Below are positions 21,401 to 28,100 of a DNA stretch of 60,695 nucleotides, one piece after another. The stretch's first letter is position 1; every line of letters begins with the position of its first letter. Below the pieces are notes generated by a model. It worked only from the letters and a program-made list of their open reading frames with translations, ran no database searches and had not been told where the DNA came from. Where the stretch lies: IMG/VR virus record IMGVR_UViG_3300032047_000012, positions 1 through 60,695 of that record, one strand, 5' to 3'. The stretch is from a virus. The translations under genes and the position numbers were made by a program.

Positions 21401-21419
21401 AAAGGTCTTTCGTACTCAT
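9405..21419 (-). CDS. Giant LamG-domain virion protein, 4004 aa
   Basis: A single uninterrupted frame of about 12 kb, one fifth of the window. Four concanavalin A/LamG-like modules are visible at roughly residues 175-360, 930-1140, 1860-2030 and 2790-3030; each has a strand like ISAWVK or IEFWAK, a central W(A/H)HYAF or WHFITATYDG strand, and a closing FDEFRFW-like segment with EIYN. Two modules also end with a near-repeat IISWWK. Around residues 1390-1500 is another beta domain. LamG folds bind glycans or proteins, so a host-recognition or baseplate-to-fibre role is likely. The first gene after the 492-aa protein; its stop overlaps the next ATG. No frameshift seen. Confidence 0.75.
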   Translation of the reverse strand: MSTKDLFKKGNKVLTKSQEAKIKSDLESTELVRDVVRANNKFHSHIDYSKPENFAFYGSAQKYYEDSFNRVYQTYPYDGSLSEKEKWLYDSSELDLWILDNAYPKAAGHVKLGTNQSIVVKGGPNNQPGITEGEKEELSKQYPVKQGNSNIWDTSIYRNSNLYIDGTLGNTIEFWAKLEASVSGDVYPVVVGNENGNRIQVQFNTTTNKVSLVYTDDADVGLSGVSGETTITDLLGTTWAHYAFSFINSGSNIKAEIYKNGTIVGTITSGTNLGTVSQKTTYLLANGTAASTNTVNGLYLDEFRFWKRVRTAEEIGRYWLTNVNGGTNTDDNKYNTENRKVDLGIYYKFNEGITTDAAIDSTVLDYSGRISNGTITNYTTTARATTSAFDESGLFEVAEEKDFIIYSSHPDFISAKKLYMDTGLVYDYNNNSSIYHTLPAWIIEEDEASGENTKELTQVMSSYFDSAQVKIKELVSLKDIEYHTLEERTNKPYSLIRRTLESAGMIVPDLFTEASAFEEILSRGEQEKFEEKLQDVKNTIYQNIYNNLSYIYKSKGTEKAFRNLIRCFGIDDELLKVNMYSDGADYLLEDSRRTTAIKKKFVDFNNADRDQGLVYTKEDPSNASSNSYIRGVGYDRQPNLSFTFETEVIFPKRISSDHPGYDVPTNLEEHIAYLGEYTTSYSANDLFDLKAVKEGSDATSENVKFVLTMDGQTLETQFFKSVYENSKWNLAVRLVPKKSLSGVVSGGSTTDYRAELYCVRMLADVVEDEETVTADVTEASARALLAKDKYVSIGALRSSGDPEHTPAETDTLDNDTRVKISSTLFWYDNVTNEEIRAHASDASNFGRLHPSEEAYSHDAEFATIQVPKRDTLAMHWDFSEVSTTDGSGEFIVNDLSQGNTITESDVNQKSIQFLADGDTIDIADSDDLSFTDGAGTDRPFSISAWVKVGNIATDSGVIISRRDRDGTAPQLGEWLVEHVNGKLKVYLYADKDYNAAEITAFSTTNRLYFNSSVANLTSNNWHFITATYDGSESVSGLKVYKDGTEITTGKTVTNTKYSGMPNYNIVTTIGGTDTPTGNTFDDYIADTAVFNKALSSAEVTEIYNGGKVKDLSKASVYGDIISWWKMGDDLDTTGANGIKDYVGSNNGTLQGTAVVVSETPLSDVEYSGTYGWFTNLVGRQVTGRGKHFTNDDKQIVNREYVHSAKHRPPEVINSEDLIEIRSQDDLTFTKDAQITTHFFAAEKSMYQVISDDMINLFATIVEFNDLIGQPVNRYRMEYKTLEKFRARYFEKVNNVPSLEKYIELYKWIDSSIGLMIQELIPVSSNFSADLRNMVESHVLERNKYWTKFPTLEMPGEPPMGVMRGINELTYSWKDGTPTFASAFINFTSSTASDYDNKFITLIDSNSTTRNFVFDDDNTYTTGQVIFGNNIAVQVNGMSSTTAIAAEFVSAITATTSLAISAISADNSVTLVQDNEGVQGNTTITIEFSGQTPAYDSGSYSSFSGGRDTFLWKDQRVSASDIPTGNSDVDDNREILRKVATRTTEGMVQVVDRGVAPAKNFVEESKPVLRTPAGATYEGRTFANRALSKPYKLNLDIAKSVHGGVNYSAKTKDPNAFIRAATRIIPGNPATVGITPTLATNPVTYEEWKKLYTVKRSVTVTISDTELNLTSTFDGDTIYPYYGYRDRDAGIDTTAVISGHHNDSYGDDAEIPMQGPFTETWVGGNQHRHIHFTEQTPADRPEFYLDDSGILKHPQEVDSNNPAARYTRDEVAKRPVNIRNIKTNTTTNSPLGNYTRDYEVVQTSGRTQNNSFITKLSPERQLGDYDLEGYALFESTDKIDVASDSSLSFTNQNNNDNDDPFTISMWVNFTSPLDALSRLLEKSTEYQLSYSSSYGLTLQLTGGSFAYADASFSPTPGIWYHIAVTYNGDWNALPSSAVKIYINSVESSVSVGTSGVYDEMQAMGNVLRLGYSYEGKMRSTAIYDKVLSQGEVTEIYNQNDFDLSILSSYSNIISWWKLVHDAQDSVLTNHGTPTGIEFTSRFFGSKMNQSPFVVGNEHSGTDPADESTAIIDFVGRRKRSAGFTLPDRGRSEHVIVERFSAPGESLTMTRGYLDAIAEEFSPYSGINNRNSDVRSAYAKRLYTHSGFHEGSQGYESSSPVLPSVHKVNRNAFFRPLDTGCTTDYDNAYVSHQIPRSDLQYAFVTASIDYDKYRTGAADYIHPHHQCASGSIPVMFSGYYDEIHVQKGNEGYDAPYADFQGGGWRFIRNVEKAAVMNQRRTNTYSQLVPASGVGITERTVTSYIEPAVVWNKPNTHHVLNERYDTFIREESGELESPERMEVRRRSIVTNSNPISYSYSNNLEMFSNEMLTRAVDINKTGGEGFSETLMEIFKKAELLFSSSVAREIIFPKHKNVGLGKTRTRTKFDTYKFFWKDKMFDRVKCSNTTKLGYEMTPEFKRLFKQKFSVDVMDSFHFHQTDSTDNEYYKVIGDLTYMGEARMRHMITRKDLDLTDSSHPLNGTSSTGSFLGLEGICEPQATSSDFVPVYFSSEITRNKTAPIPSPQLYHNPYNENYKESEGWINRKPITSGQKANYNDYDSFSEEVKLAAQNYGLVSEFRISEHMDKYILENGGNFRTKNYDFLTLDGASHDGESHTLSSGTSIKETSTFYSLKKEDDSLAIAAYPTSSTDTALVKNNAEGFFGYNPIHSPAGSNFDITNSVNSEVEIFASDVENYISIEPYQDGISAAGKFNLISSVLDYLDITLDNFSNDESTTPGATPQGPNALTFTDLVGGILPDTPDPIAISIWAQPEETYTSTSKCVWSLFDTEGENRVCLFSQYYYSDGESTGSDYRNLGLTFVVTDNTDNGLPGQTVNDDSTVYTFFKSDGSVAFLENGKMNNIILQVVPPETDSIANPNLNFLIKMWLNGEELYGVHIRELEDVNWSGRSTIKGYSPCPIGQWKHGGTKPWFEDYDASEFTDNLQLRNMEHAFVARLGMEASSNRFRGLLDEFTMFRGILPSSSIAAIYNNGVPNNVNELVANGQIVGNGLYETTEIQTTWSPFGSVSIPVPATVDNDEFDVSSDTSTPRAIHVKGSANSPNINLVDFELNYTVAKQQLIEASLSVWHRIGVPSYDKVVTQGQWDEEFFNSYVHTDDINFIEAADAKHDELGLETTKKVRLKVNAIKKLLPYEGFYPQDRTVQLANLFVEKVSPDILHNEKVYKDQAIQAALQHFFAPGILYNSIKAGIACDWVTYTNESGMEPSYFGQTIQVFDTSGNPQTKYLKDATPYWFRLHRADVVDPYTLGSLDPARIGDTIPTGADVVSHLYGQFHQLDFGQKLDTLVTTNSPNKRLPFESLLNPVEYLLDGTNNERYKPDPSVEIYVEKKSNQHFLMNSSYYNSFFETIPSTGNYDEYCYPYFELSGDSAGKKDFRYELAMNNFLSETVKFFIKEEQLSSFSSRPENEFSAMTSGSTYYMDVALRQSKESSVVRSPGSLGGRYFGPPSGYVNTTEDWLFIDPKSGSFEKIEDPAYAPYTPPYFYGESVARIAFTATETKKYTLDEILEQSTVQYENKQAASLFRGKNLSNTSDTGAGSTQDPFDGDFENSAAWTSKMPLDSSINLFGKTKISRQEFDADGSPTAISSANNTELDTWVIYTKFECPLFDFSDSSNASDEGTLDALGINKESKETLSKTTDSGTYDYTSSYLNTQNTERFIKDKRTGSGIWAGYGKQQDGNGVTISIRESFPQGTSDSKNSLIEVCGFTPETKQVGRVADEKEITEAVVMIPFLDKPIRALGSPATVLVDDKNFIKINKLEYREQERKHNINGVIYTNEAGEEIRQTSITNMIEGMKKYNVPPLYDFETFENQDPFVMYFFEFKHTLDREDLSNIWQGVQPKIAKKAMLDSVEIDHEINKHEFFGNMGELPEGIRWMTFKVKRKAEKSYYKMTQDSRDDSRFKFDFEVGTKEPEYGYNYPYDYFTMLEMIQVEVNSEKEVDPRQQYERTGDEE

Positions 21420-22898
21420 TTAGTCCACCCTAAACTTGAAAATCTCTGGCTGTTCTTTCAACTCACCGTTAATGGAGAACATTACCTTGATTCCGTACAT
21501 ATATCCTTTTTCTAAAAGAGACATATCGAAATCGAAGTAGCTTCCCAAAGCGTCGTAAGAAATGAGTGTGTGCTCTTTGTTGGTTCCTGATGTTCCGATT
21601 CCGTATTTGATAACAGTTTCGTCATCTACAAGGCGAATTATCTTGTAATAAGCCTTCTCAACAATTAGGTTTTCCACTTCTTTGCTTGCTACTGTATAAA
21701 TAGTAGGATTCCAATCTTTTGCTCTTGTGTAAAGTCTGAATTTTGCCGTCTCATCTCTTGAATAGGAAGGTTTCATATTTGTGATGTCTATTCTGTAATC
21801 AATCTCGCCTGTGTTAGTGCTAGAACCATTCTGGATAATTTTTATTTCACCTTCATGAACAAGAGTTCTACTCTCAACTGCTGTGTTGCCGTTAGCAGCG
21901 AAATACCACTGGTCATAGATTTTAGTCACAGAAGATTCGTCTAGAATAACATCTACATAGTAAATACCAGTGGACTCATTTGTCGCTTCTATGAACTGGG
22001 CTACTGGATCTAATGTTGCCTGGGTTGTTCTTGCACTATCCGTATAGAACCTTACATACAACTCCTCATCTCCTTCGGGTGGAGTAAGGTTGGACCTTAC
22101 CCCTTCAAAGGAATTATAAAGATAAACTCTTTGAGTATTTTGTGTAGGTGTATTTGTTTTTCTCTTTGCGTAGAATTTTCCTCGGTCGTCTGCAATTCTA
22201 GAAGAACTTCTAGCCTCAATGACTGGTCGCTTGAAAAAGAACTCTGATGAGCGAGAAAAGAACTTCTTTGTGTAAAAGTTGTTTAGTTGCGATCCATCAG
22301 TCAAAGTGGGAGACATCGCAATAAGAAGACCATTATCTACTGTACCAGAGAAGATATCATCAATATACGCTGTAATATCTACTTCAAGGTTCTCGGTTCC
22401 AGTATCAAAGGCTTGGGTTACTATTGGCGTGGCGTCAGTAAAGACTGGTGTCGGGCTTGCTCCTGGGGTTGTCCAAACTGTACCAGTTGCTGAATTAGTC
22501 CAACTTGCGACGTCAATGTCTTTGTAAGACTCCATATCCAATCCATTGCCCTCGACGAAAGCTGCACCGAGGTGGTAAACCTTTAGGTCGTAGTTTCTAG
22601 CAAGAGTGAATGGGTGCTCTGCATTTGTAAGCTTTAGAATAAACTTTGTATCCGCTGGTGCTGAAGTTCCGCCGTAAAAGGTGGTGATGGCTGTTGTATC
22701 AAACTTTATAAGTATTCTTGCTTCTTCTAACTTGTCGGCTGCGTCAGGATTAGCTTTTGCAGTTTGTCCGTGGATAAAAAATACTTCCAGAGAATCAGAC
22801 AGACCCATATTAGAATCGGTTGCACGAGTTGATAAGTTTTCTTTGTATGCGTTGGTGATAGTGGTATCGGCTGTGGCATAAAACTTTTTAATAGACAT
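21420..22898 (-). CDS. Tail or baseplate-associated protein, 492 aa
   Basis: The start overlaps the stop of the gp6-like gene (TAATG) and the stop abuts the ATG of the giant LamG gene, so these three are translated as a unit. The N-terminal ~200 residues (ADTTITNAYKENL then AARILIKFDTTAI-type strands) look like an all-beta carbohydrate-binding-like module, similar in pattern to DNRLRE or CBM96-type domains; this is a weak visual match. The C-terminal half has Ig-like beta strands. Probably links the baseplate wedge to adhesion proteins. Confidence 0.55.
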   Translation of the reverse strand: MSIKKFYATADTTITNAYKENLSTRATDSNMGLSDSLEVFFIHGQTAKANPDAADKLEEARILIKFDTTAITTFYGGTSAPADTKFILKLTNAEHPFTLARNYDLKVYHLGAAFVEGNGLDMESYKDIDVASWTNSATGTVWTTPGASPTPVFTDATPIVTQAFDTGTENLEVDITAYIDDIFSGTVDNGLLIAMSPTLTDGSQLNNFYTKKFFSRSSEFFFKRPVIEARSSSRIADDRGKFYAKRKTNTPTQNTQRVYLYNSFEGVRSNLTPPEGDEELYVRFYTDSARTTQATLDPVAQFIEATNESTGIYYVDVILDESSVTKIYDQWYFAANGNTAVESRTLVHEGEIKIIQNGSSTNTGEIDYRIDITNMKPSYSRDETAKFRLYTRAKDWNPTIYTVASKEVENLIVEKAYYKIIRLVDDETVIKYGIGTSGTNKEHTLISYDALGSYFDFDMSLLEKGYMYGIKVMFSINGELKEQPEIFKFRVD

Positions 22899-24736
22899 TA
22901 TACAATAACTCCCTTGATATCAAACTCTGGGAATTTGATTTCATAAATAACGTTCTTTGGCATTTCAATATATCTGCCATCGGCGGAGGTCATCGTATTT
23001 AAATTAAACGAAACGTCTGAATATACTCTGCCTCCGTGAGTGCCATTTTTCTTTGTGACCTTGACATCTGTCACGTCTAAAATACCCTCAACATTTCTCA
23101 ACTCTTTGTATACGTCCGTGATAAAGAAAGGTTCGCCGATGTCTGGAAGTCTTGAAAATCTTTCTTGCAACCTTGTGTATGCCGCTTCTAAGACCTCATA
23201 TTTGGTTCTGCCAAGAGAACACACTGCTACAAAGTCAATAGACAGGTTAAGAACTCTTGCGTCAAGAATATCAATAGTGTCGTTTATCATTTTATTTTTC
23301 TGCAACCAAGTTTTCACATTTTGTTTCATCACATCGTTAGAACTTGTAAGCGTACCATTTTGAGCTTCTGAAATAACCAAGAGATTTAAATTTCTTTTTA
23401 GAGAATCATTATCTCTCATGATTCGACATCTTTTAATGGACCCGAACCTCGGCGGCATCTGGTAAACAAAAGATTCATAATCTTGCTGCGTGACCGCTCT
23501 GTTTTGAGTTGCGAAAGTATCTCTTATCCTGTGCCTAAGTTCATCAGTATCTGGAATATCAATATCTCCAAGTATTGGCTGCTCATTGTCAACTTCCAGA
23601 GAATTTATAACTTCTGTTGCCTTTGTTGCATTTAATAAATTATAGTTATTGAATTCCATCTTATAGTCAGAAGCTGAAGTTAGTTGACCTGTTTGCAGAT
23701 TTACATTTTGAATGGTGTTTTTTCTGTAAGTTATTGTCAGTGTTGTGTTAGATGGAGCTACTCCAAATTTATCGCTTTGAATTAATTTCGTAGGGTCGAA
23801 TGAAGTGTCTTGAATATAGTTCTTTCCGTGAATATCCAAAATTGCTGTTTGAGGCTCTGTAATAAGATCATTAGGTATTTCTGAATCTGAACTGGTTCCA
23901 AATACTAATTCTGTCGTTCTAACGTTTCTGTTTTTGGTAAATCTTCTTGGCACGACGAGGGGCTTGAGTATTTCAGATGCCTGATTTCCATCGTTATAAA
24001 CAGATCCGTCGGATGCGGTCGTCTGGGCTCTATTCGTTATTCCCTTATAAACAACATTTTGGCTAAGATAATCGACTTCAAAATATTCATTACCTTCAGA
24101 ATCAATTACTGATAATATTTCCGATATGTCCAAAGACTCTAGAGTTATTTTATTGAATCTCTTATAATTTCCTACCTCGACTATTTCTTCTCTTAATTCG
24201 CCCGACATAATTTCACCATATGTCTTTATTGCATAGTGAGTTGGATTTCCAGTCGCCTCATCCACTCTTGCAACTCTAGTCGTAGCGTTTAAGTTCCCAA
24301 AATGTACGTCCTGGTTTAGTAGAAAAGCTGCACCTGTCGTAGACGCCAATGATGCGCCTTGCTTGAGAATTGGTACGTAACTCATATCTGGTCCAATGCC
24401 TGTTGTTGATGCTGGTACCATTACGTAAAGTGCCGCTGTTCCGAAAGAAGATGCTGCGCCTCCGAACTTATAGCCAAGTTGCCGACCTAGTTTAAGAATG
24501 TTACCGTATTCTGTCGCAGTCTCTACAAAAGTCTCGTTGGCTTGATAATCTATATAAAATGATAAGATATCGCCTACGTAGGCAACTGTATCAATTACAA
24601 GAGAGCCAAATGAAGCTTCATTGAAGTCTCTATAAGTATTGGGATAATATCTCTTTATATACTCTATCAGATCTGATTTAATCGTATCAAATTCACGACT
24701 TGTGTATTTTATTGATACTGCTCGCTTTTTACTCAT
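22898..24736 (-). CDS. Baseplate wedge protein, gp6/baseplate J-like
   Basis: 612 aa, close to the size of T4 gp6. The N-terminus has the typical pattern of this family: a YTSREFDTIKSDL helix, then FGSLVIDTVAYVGDILSFYI with aromatic residues that pack in the wedge core, then a QANETFVETAT helix. The middle carries the JD(E/T)ELRHRIRDTF-QQDYE-type helix-strand segment common to J-like proteins. T4 gp6 forms the ring around the central hub and triggers sheath contraction. Adjacent to a gp25-like gene as in T4 and P2 relatives. GGAGAG ribosome site. Confidence 0.85.
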   Translation of the reverse strand: MSKKRAVSIKYTSREFDTIKSDLIEYIKRYYPNTYRDFNEASFGSLVIDTVAYVGDILSFYIDYQANETFVETATEYGNILKLGRQLGYKFGGAASSFGTAALYVMVPASTTGIGPDMSYVPILKQGASLASTTGAAFLLNQDVHFGNLNATTRVARVDEATGNPTHYAIKTYGEIMSGELREEIVEVGNYKRFNKITLESLDISEILSVIDSEGNEYFEVDYLSQNVVYKGITNRAQTTASDGSVYNDGNQASEILKPLVVPRRFTKNRNVRTTELVFGTSSDSEIPNDLITEPQTAILDIHGKNYIQDTSFDPTKLIQSDKFGVAPSNTTLTITYRKNTIQNVNLQTGQLTSASDYKMEFNNYNLLNATKATEVINSLEVDNEQPILGDIDIPDTDELRHRIRDTFATQNRAVTQQDYESFVYQMPPRFGSIKRCRIMRDNDSLKRNLNLLVISEAQNGTLTSSNDVMKQNVKTWLQKNKMINDTIDILDARVLNLSIDFVAVCSLGRTKYEVLEAAYTRLQERFSRLPDIGEPFFITDVYKELRNVEGILDVTDVKVTKKNGTHGGRVYSDVSFNLNTMTSADGRYIEMPKNVIYEIKFPEFDIKGVIV

Positions 24737-24758
24737 TATAATCGCTCTCCGCTATAAC

Positions 24759-25136
24759 CTAATTAGTCTCAATCTCTATTTCCAGTGAAGTAAAAAGGTC
24801 GAATGGGATAATACGGAAGTCCATATTGATACCAAGCGAGTTATCACCTTGGGGTGAACTGAAGTTGACCTGTTGTACTTCTACAAACGGCATATAAAAT
24901 TCTACCTGTTCTCTAATCCTTGTTTCTATTTCGGAATAAGTGGAGTTTGTGTTATTTTCGAACAAGTAATTTCTCAATCCAATGCCAAACTCGGGCTCCA
25001 TAATTCTCTCTCCAGGTGCCGTCAATAACAACATTTTGAGATTCTGCTTTACGAGATCGATATAATCTTTATTAAGAACATATCCATCTTGTGGGTCTTT
25101 TGTAAGTGGTAATTTTGGTGATAAGCCTTTAGACAT
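24759..25136 (-). CDS. Baseplate wedge protein, gp25-like
   Basis: 125 aa, the usual length for the GPW/gp25 family. The diagnostic central segment is present: PGERIMEPEFGIGLRNYLFE, containing the E-P-x-F-G motif, followed by the helix EIETRIREQVEFYMPFVEV and a final beta hairpin. The family is related in fold to lysozyme-like wedge proteins and connects the sheath to the baseplate ring. GAGG ribosome site, and a CTATTTATAG promoter-like motif 15 nt upstream of it. It precedes the gp6-like gene by 22 nt. Confidence 0.88.
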   Translation of the reverse strand: MSKGLSPKLPLTKDPQDGYVLNKDYIDLVKQNLKMLLLTAPGERIMEPEFGIGLRNYLFENNTNSTYSEIETRIREQVEFYMPFVEVQQVNFSSPQGDNSLGINMDFRIIPFDLFTSLEIEIETN

Positions 25137-25150
25137 TTCATTTTCCTCAT

Positions 25151-25160
25151 CTATAAATAG
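25151..25160 (-). promoter_or_regulatory. Late-promoter-like motif upstream of gp25-like gene
   Basis: Minus strand CTCTATTTATAG, followed by ATGAGGAAAATGAA and ATG. Confidence 0.4.
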
Positions 25161-25190
25161 AGTTTATGTTTTTTTATCCTCTATAAACGA

Positions 25191-28100
25191 TTAAAGCTCG
25201 TCGTATCTTATTCGGGAGATATTAAGATTCATCTTAATCCTGTCCTCTTCGACTTTCAACGTGGACCACTGTACAGCAGGAGTGGGGAGTAGTCTTTCTG
25301 GGCTTCTGCCTCCGTTATCGAAGTCTCTTTTACCAACAACCGTATAATTTGAGCGATTGTCGGTAAACTCTCTCAAAGATGCCCTTGTGCTAGAAAGCTC
25401 GTCTTCGAGTCGAAAGATTTGTGTACTCAAGTCTTCTTTTGACATTCCTGTGATACTATTATAATATTGCCTTTGTTCTTCTGACAAAGATTCAAGAATT
25501 TCCTGTTGTTGTTCTTCTAGTCGGGTTTGCTGTTGCGCTTGCTCTTCTTGTCGGGCTTGCTCTTCTTGTCGGACTTCATCTATTTCATCAAAGGATTCGC
25601 CGCAATAAGAAGGTAATTTGAGACCTGCACGCCTTAATTGCTCTCTTGCTTCAAAACCTTCGTCAGAGTCTGAGTTTAGCGTAGAGCTTGGCAAAAACAC
25701 GCCCAGACCGAGGGCATGGTAATTCGTTGCCATAGCTGTCAAGGGAGTAAGAAGCGGATTGTAAGCATTTATTGCCGCTGCAATCGCTGATGTAGGTATA
25801 TTTACACAAGCTAGTTTTGAAAGAAAAGACAACCTAGAAGCAAGCTTGACTGCTGGGTCGTTTCTCTCTACATATTTCTTAAATTCTAATAAAGCCGCAT
25901 CTCTTGCCATTCTCAAAGAAAGTGCAAAGAAGCCACCCATACCCTTGAACGGACTACCCCAGCATAATTCATTGTTACCGAAGTTATAAGAAAAATTAGT
26001 ACAAGGAGTGTCGTAAACATTATTGTTAAAGTCGAATAGTTTGGTTAAACCACTAGACCCTCCTACTGAAGATAGGGCTGGATTCTGTTTCTTCCAGTCA
26101 TCCTTCTCTGGGGTTATTGCATAAAATAGAGAGAATAAATTATCCCTGGTCTCTCCGAAAGAGGCTATCGTACTATCCATCCTAGATACAGTTTCCATCT
26201 CGTGAATAGAAAGAACAGAGGTGTAATCCTCTATAGAGAAAAATGTCATAAGCATCGCCTTGGTGACAGAAGCTCTATCGAAAGAGAACTCCTCTGCGAG
26301 AGGTATGATACATTTATGTGAGCCACCTGGCATTGTATATATACCATAAGCTTCTTCCAAATTATCCGATATCGTACCTTTGTCTAAAACTAACGATAAA
26401 AAGTCTTTTCCATCTTTTCTGAAGTAAATGAGAGGGTTTGTGAAATCCCCTTGATGGTTTTTGTAATCTACATATCCCAGGGTGTAAGGATGTAAGCGGG
26501 CGTTGCGAGCGTGGGTCAAAATAGGAACCTCTCCTTCCGAGAAGAGCATTGATGGATTGTTATCATCCTCTATCAATAATGCGTCTAACAAGCCTTCTGA
26601 AATAATTCCATATTCTTCCTTAATTATCTTTCTCATTAGAGAGTCATTTCCGTCGTTTTCTTCTCCGTAAGAAGATTCCATTTGCTCCAAAAAGTCCTCA
26701 AGGTATGTCGGCATATTTCCAGAAAACGGGTCAGGAGAAGTACACTTTTCTGCCTTGGGAGATTTGGAATATTGGTTGAGACTATCACGCATCTTGGCGA
26801 TGATGTAAGAACATTTAAGGTCTGATATTTGACTAGAACGACCTACAAATGTTGTCGTGGTAAGAATGCCAGTTGCCAGAGTTTCTATAATATAATGTCG
26901 GAAAGTCGCTTTTATACAAGCCTTCATCATTGCAGATTCCAAAGGGGAAAGTTTGGAACCATCATCTTCACTATCCATGTCAAGACACATCGCTTCTTGC
27001 ATTCCGTCTTTTACTTCTTCAATAAGTTGTGATAACTTAAGAAGATGGGGGTCGCACTCAGGTGTAGATGTTGGTCCTAAGTTTATAAACTCCAAGGGAT
27101 ACCTTTCATATGGAGTAGAAGTACCCTCGCCAATTATTTGAGGAGAAGACACATATGTTGAGACTTCTAATCTCTTCATCAAGATTTTATAAATTTTTTC
27201 TCTTACTTCTCTGGAGACGGCTTGTGAATAATTGTCAAAAAGACCTCGCCTCCTCCCCTTCTCTTCGGCAGTGAAGTCCCCCAGTTCAAAAGACTTATTA
27301 TAGATTGCCCTAATGCAGGTCTCTGCATTTTTGGGACTTTCTGAACCTATGTTTTCTTCCATAAAAGATACTATATCTGATGTAATTTCTCTTTGACCAA
27401 TGTATTCCTTATCACCAATCTTTACAGAACTTCCGATAATGTTTTGACTCTCGCAATCTCCTGAAATCTCTATATTAAAAGCAATGTCCGCAGTAGGTCG
27501 TTGAGGAGGGTTTGAGACCGATACTTCTTCTACTTTTACCACTGGTTTCGTATTATCTCCGCAATCATTGGATTGGAGTCCATCTGTTTCATAGACATCT
27601 ACCTTTTCCTCTTCTGGTTCTAATATAGGTTCTGGTTTTCTTGTCTTTTCCTGTATTTCACAATAATCAAGTTCAGTTATAGTAATCTTGGATGTAGCGT
27701 TGCTTTGAGACGATTTAATCGTACTTAATATATCCGTCAATTCTTGTAGTGCAGCAGTATTGTTTGTGTCCTGCTGGTTCTGTAGCATTTCCATTGCCCT
27801 ATCTGTACTATTGCCTAGTTGCGTCGGTATATTTATTTCTAACGACTTCGCATCAGATGTTCCAAACGAGGGGTTATTGTAAAATTCTACAAGATGTGGA
27901 ACAGGTCTTCTTTTTGTAACCAAGACGTCGAACTCTAGTGCATCACCTGGTCTTTTGTTTTCAGGGTGTGTAACATCAGCAAATGAAGGGAATGATATCT
28001 TGTAGTATCTCTTTTCCTTTTCTTCCACTTCTGCAAAAAGGTTTTGTGCAAATCTCATACCTTCTTCTGTAAATGAATTGTAAGTGCTTTTAAAAAGTGC

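Noticed and set aside
9405-21419. Frames on the plus strand opposite the giant gene
   Set aside because: All are shadow frames of the 4004-aa gene; none has a ribosome site with a protein-like sequence.
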